From a virus: 62,304 nt of DNA. Under the pieces are notes generated by a model. It was not told the origin of the DNA. It worked only from the letters and a program-made list of their open reading frames with translations, and did not search any database. Shown here piece by piece: positions 62,091 through 62,304 of this stretch; position 1 is the stretch's first letter, and each line of letters opens with the position of its first letter. The stretch lies in IMG/VR virus record IMGVR_UViG_3300007722_000013, positions 1 to 62,304 of that record; one strand, 5' to 3'. The translations under genes and the position numbers were made by a program.

Positions 62091-62304
62091 TGATTAAAAC
62101 AACAATTCCTATATTATTCAGTGGTGGCAGTTATGGAACTTATCTCGAATGGGTATTGACTACGCTAACCACTGACTTAGAAATTTTTGCACCGTTTACC
62201 AGTGTGGGCAATAGTCATAAATTTAAAGGCAATCATCTTGTTAACATGAATGGATGGCACACTTACGTAAAAAACAACAACCCACTTAAATTTGTAAGAT
62301 TTCA
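62090..62304 (+). CDS. Start of a conserved phage protein (partial)
   Basis: The frame is open from the ATG at 62090 to the window edge (71 codons). It contains L-F-S-G-G-S-Y-G-T-Y-L-E-W and, later, N-M-N-G-W, a start seen in other aquatic T4-like phages without a known role. It overlaps the gp55 stop, so it shares that transcript. Confidence 0.65.
   Translation, partial: MIKTTIPILFSGGSYGTYLEWVLTTLTTDLEIFAPFTSVGNSHKFKGNHLVNMNGWHTYVKNNNPLKFVRF

Overview
The window is part of the genome of a T4-like tailed phage (contractile-tail myovirus), most like those of marine or other aquatic bacteria. Three things show this. A minus-strand tail block carries recognisable T4 baseplate proteins (gp53, a gp5-type hub spike, gp25, gp6). 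A gene for a gp55-like late sigma factor starts next to that block. Both strands are packed with ATGA or TAATG start/stop overlaps. The host cannot be named from the sequence. I saw no rRNA, tRNA, insertion sequence, integrase or CRISPR array. No stretch longer than about 300 bases lacks a gene.

Layout. (1) 1-3560, plus strand: an HNH-type nuclease-like protein, a strong sigma70-like promoter (900-928), a train of very small overlapping early-type genes, an FkbM methyltransferase, then an intrinsic terminator (3597-3630). (2) 3644-8469, plus strand: conserved phage proteins of unknown role, dihydrofolate reductase, thymidylate synthase, a sugar-nucleotide epimerase and a DegT-type aminotransferase. 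(3) 8438-16901: a 946-residue repeat protein on the minus strand, set head-to-head with a plus-strand run of two putative glycosyltransferases, a glycine-amidinotransferase-like enzyme and two radical SAM proteins. (4) 16886-31997, minus strand: a tightly overlapping array of about sixteen genes. It holds six more radical SAM proteins, a NodU/TobZ-type carbamoyltransferase, several glycosyltransferase-like proteins and small proteins. (5) 32072-61016, minus strand: tail fibre and baseplate genes, including one 4809-codon gene directly after gp6. (6) 61134-62304, plus strand: the late sigma factor and the start of another gene.

The most unusual part is regions 3 and 4. Eight related radical SAM proteins lie within about 14 kb. 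In each, a cysteine-rich SPASM-like segment comes before the radical SAM core instead of after it. They are mixed with an amidinotransferase, a carbamoyltransferase, glycosyltransferase-like genes and sugar-nucleotide enzymes. My reading, which is inference, is that this is a phage-encoded modification island acting on a surface glycan, a peptide or DNA. The substrate cannot be told from sequence alone.

Regulation. Two sigma70-like promoters sit in front of the early-type genes and of gp55. Four TATAAATA-like octamers lie 16-25 nt upstream of minus-strand genes and may be late promoters read with gp55. Gene boundaries in the accessory array leave almost no room for internal promoters, so it is probably transcribed as a unit.
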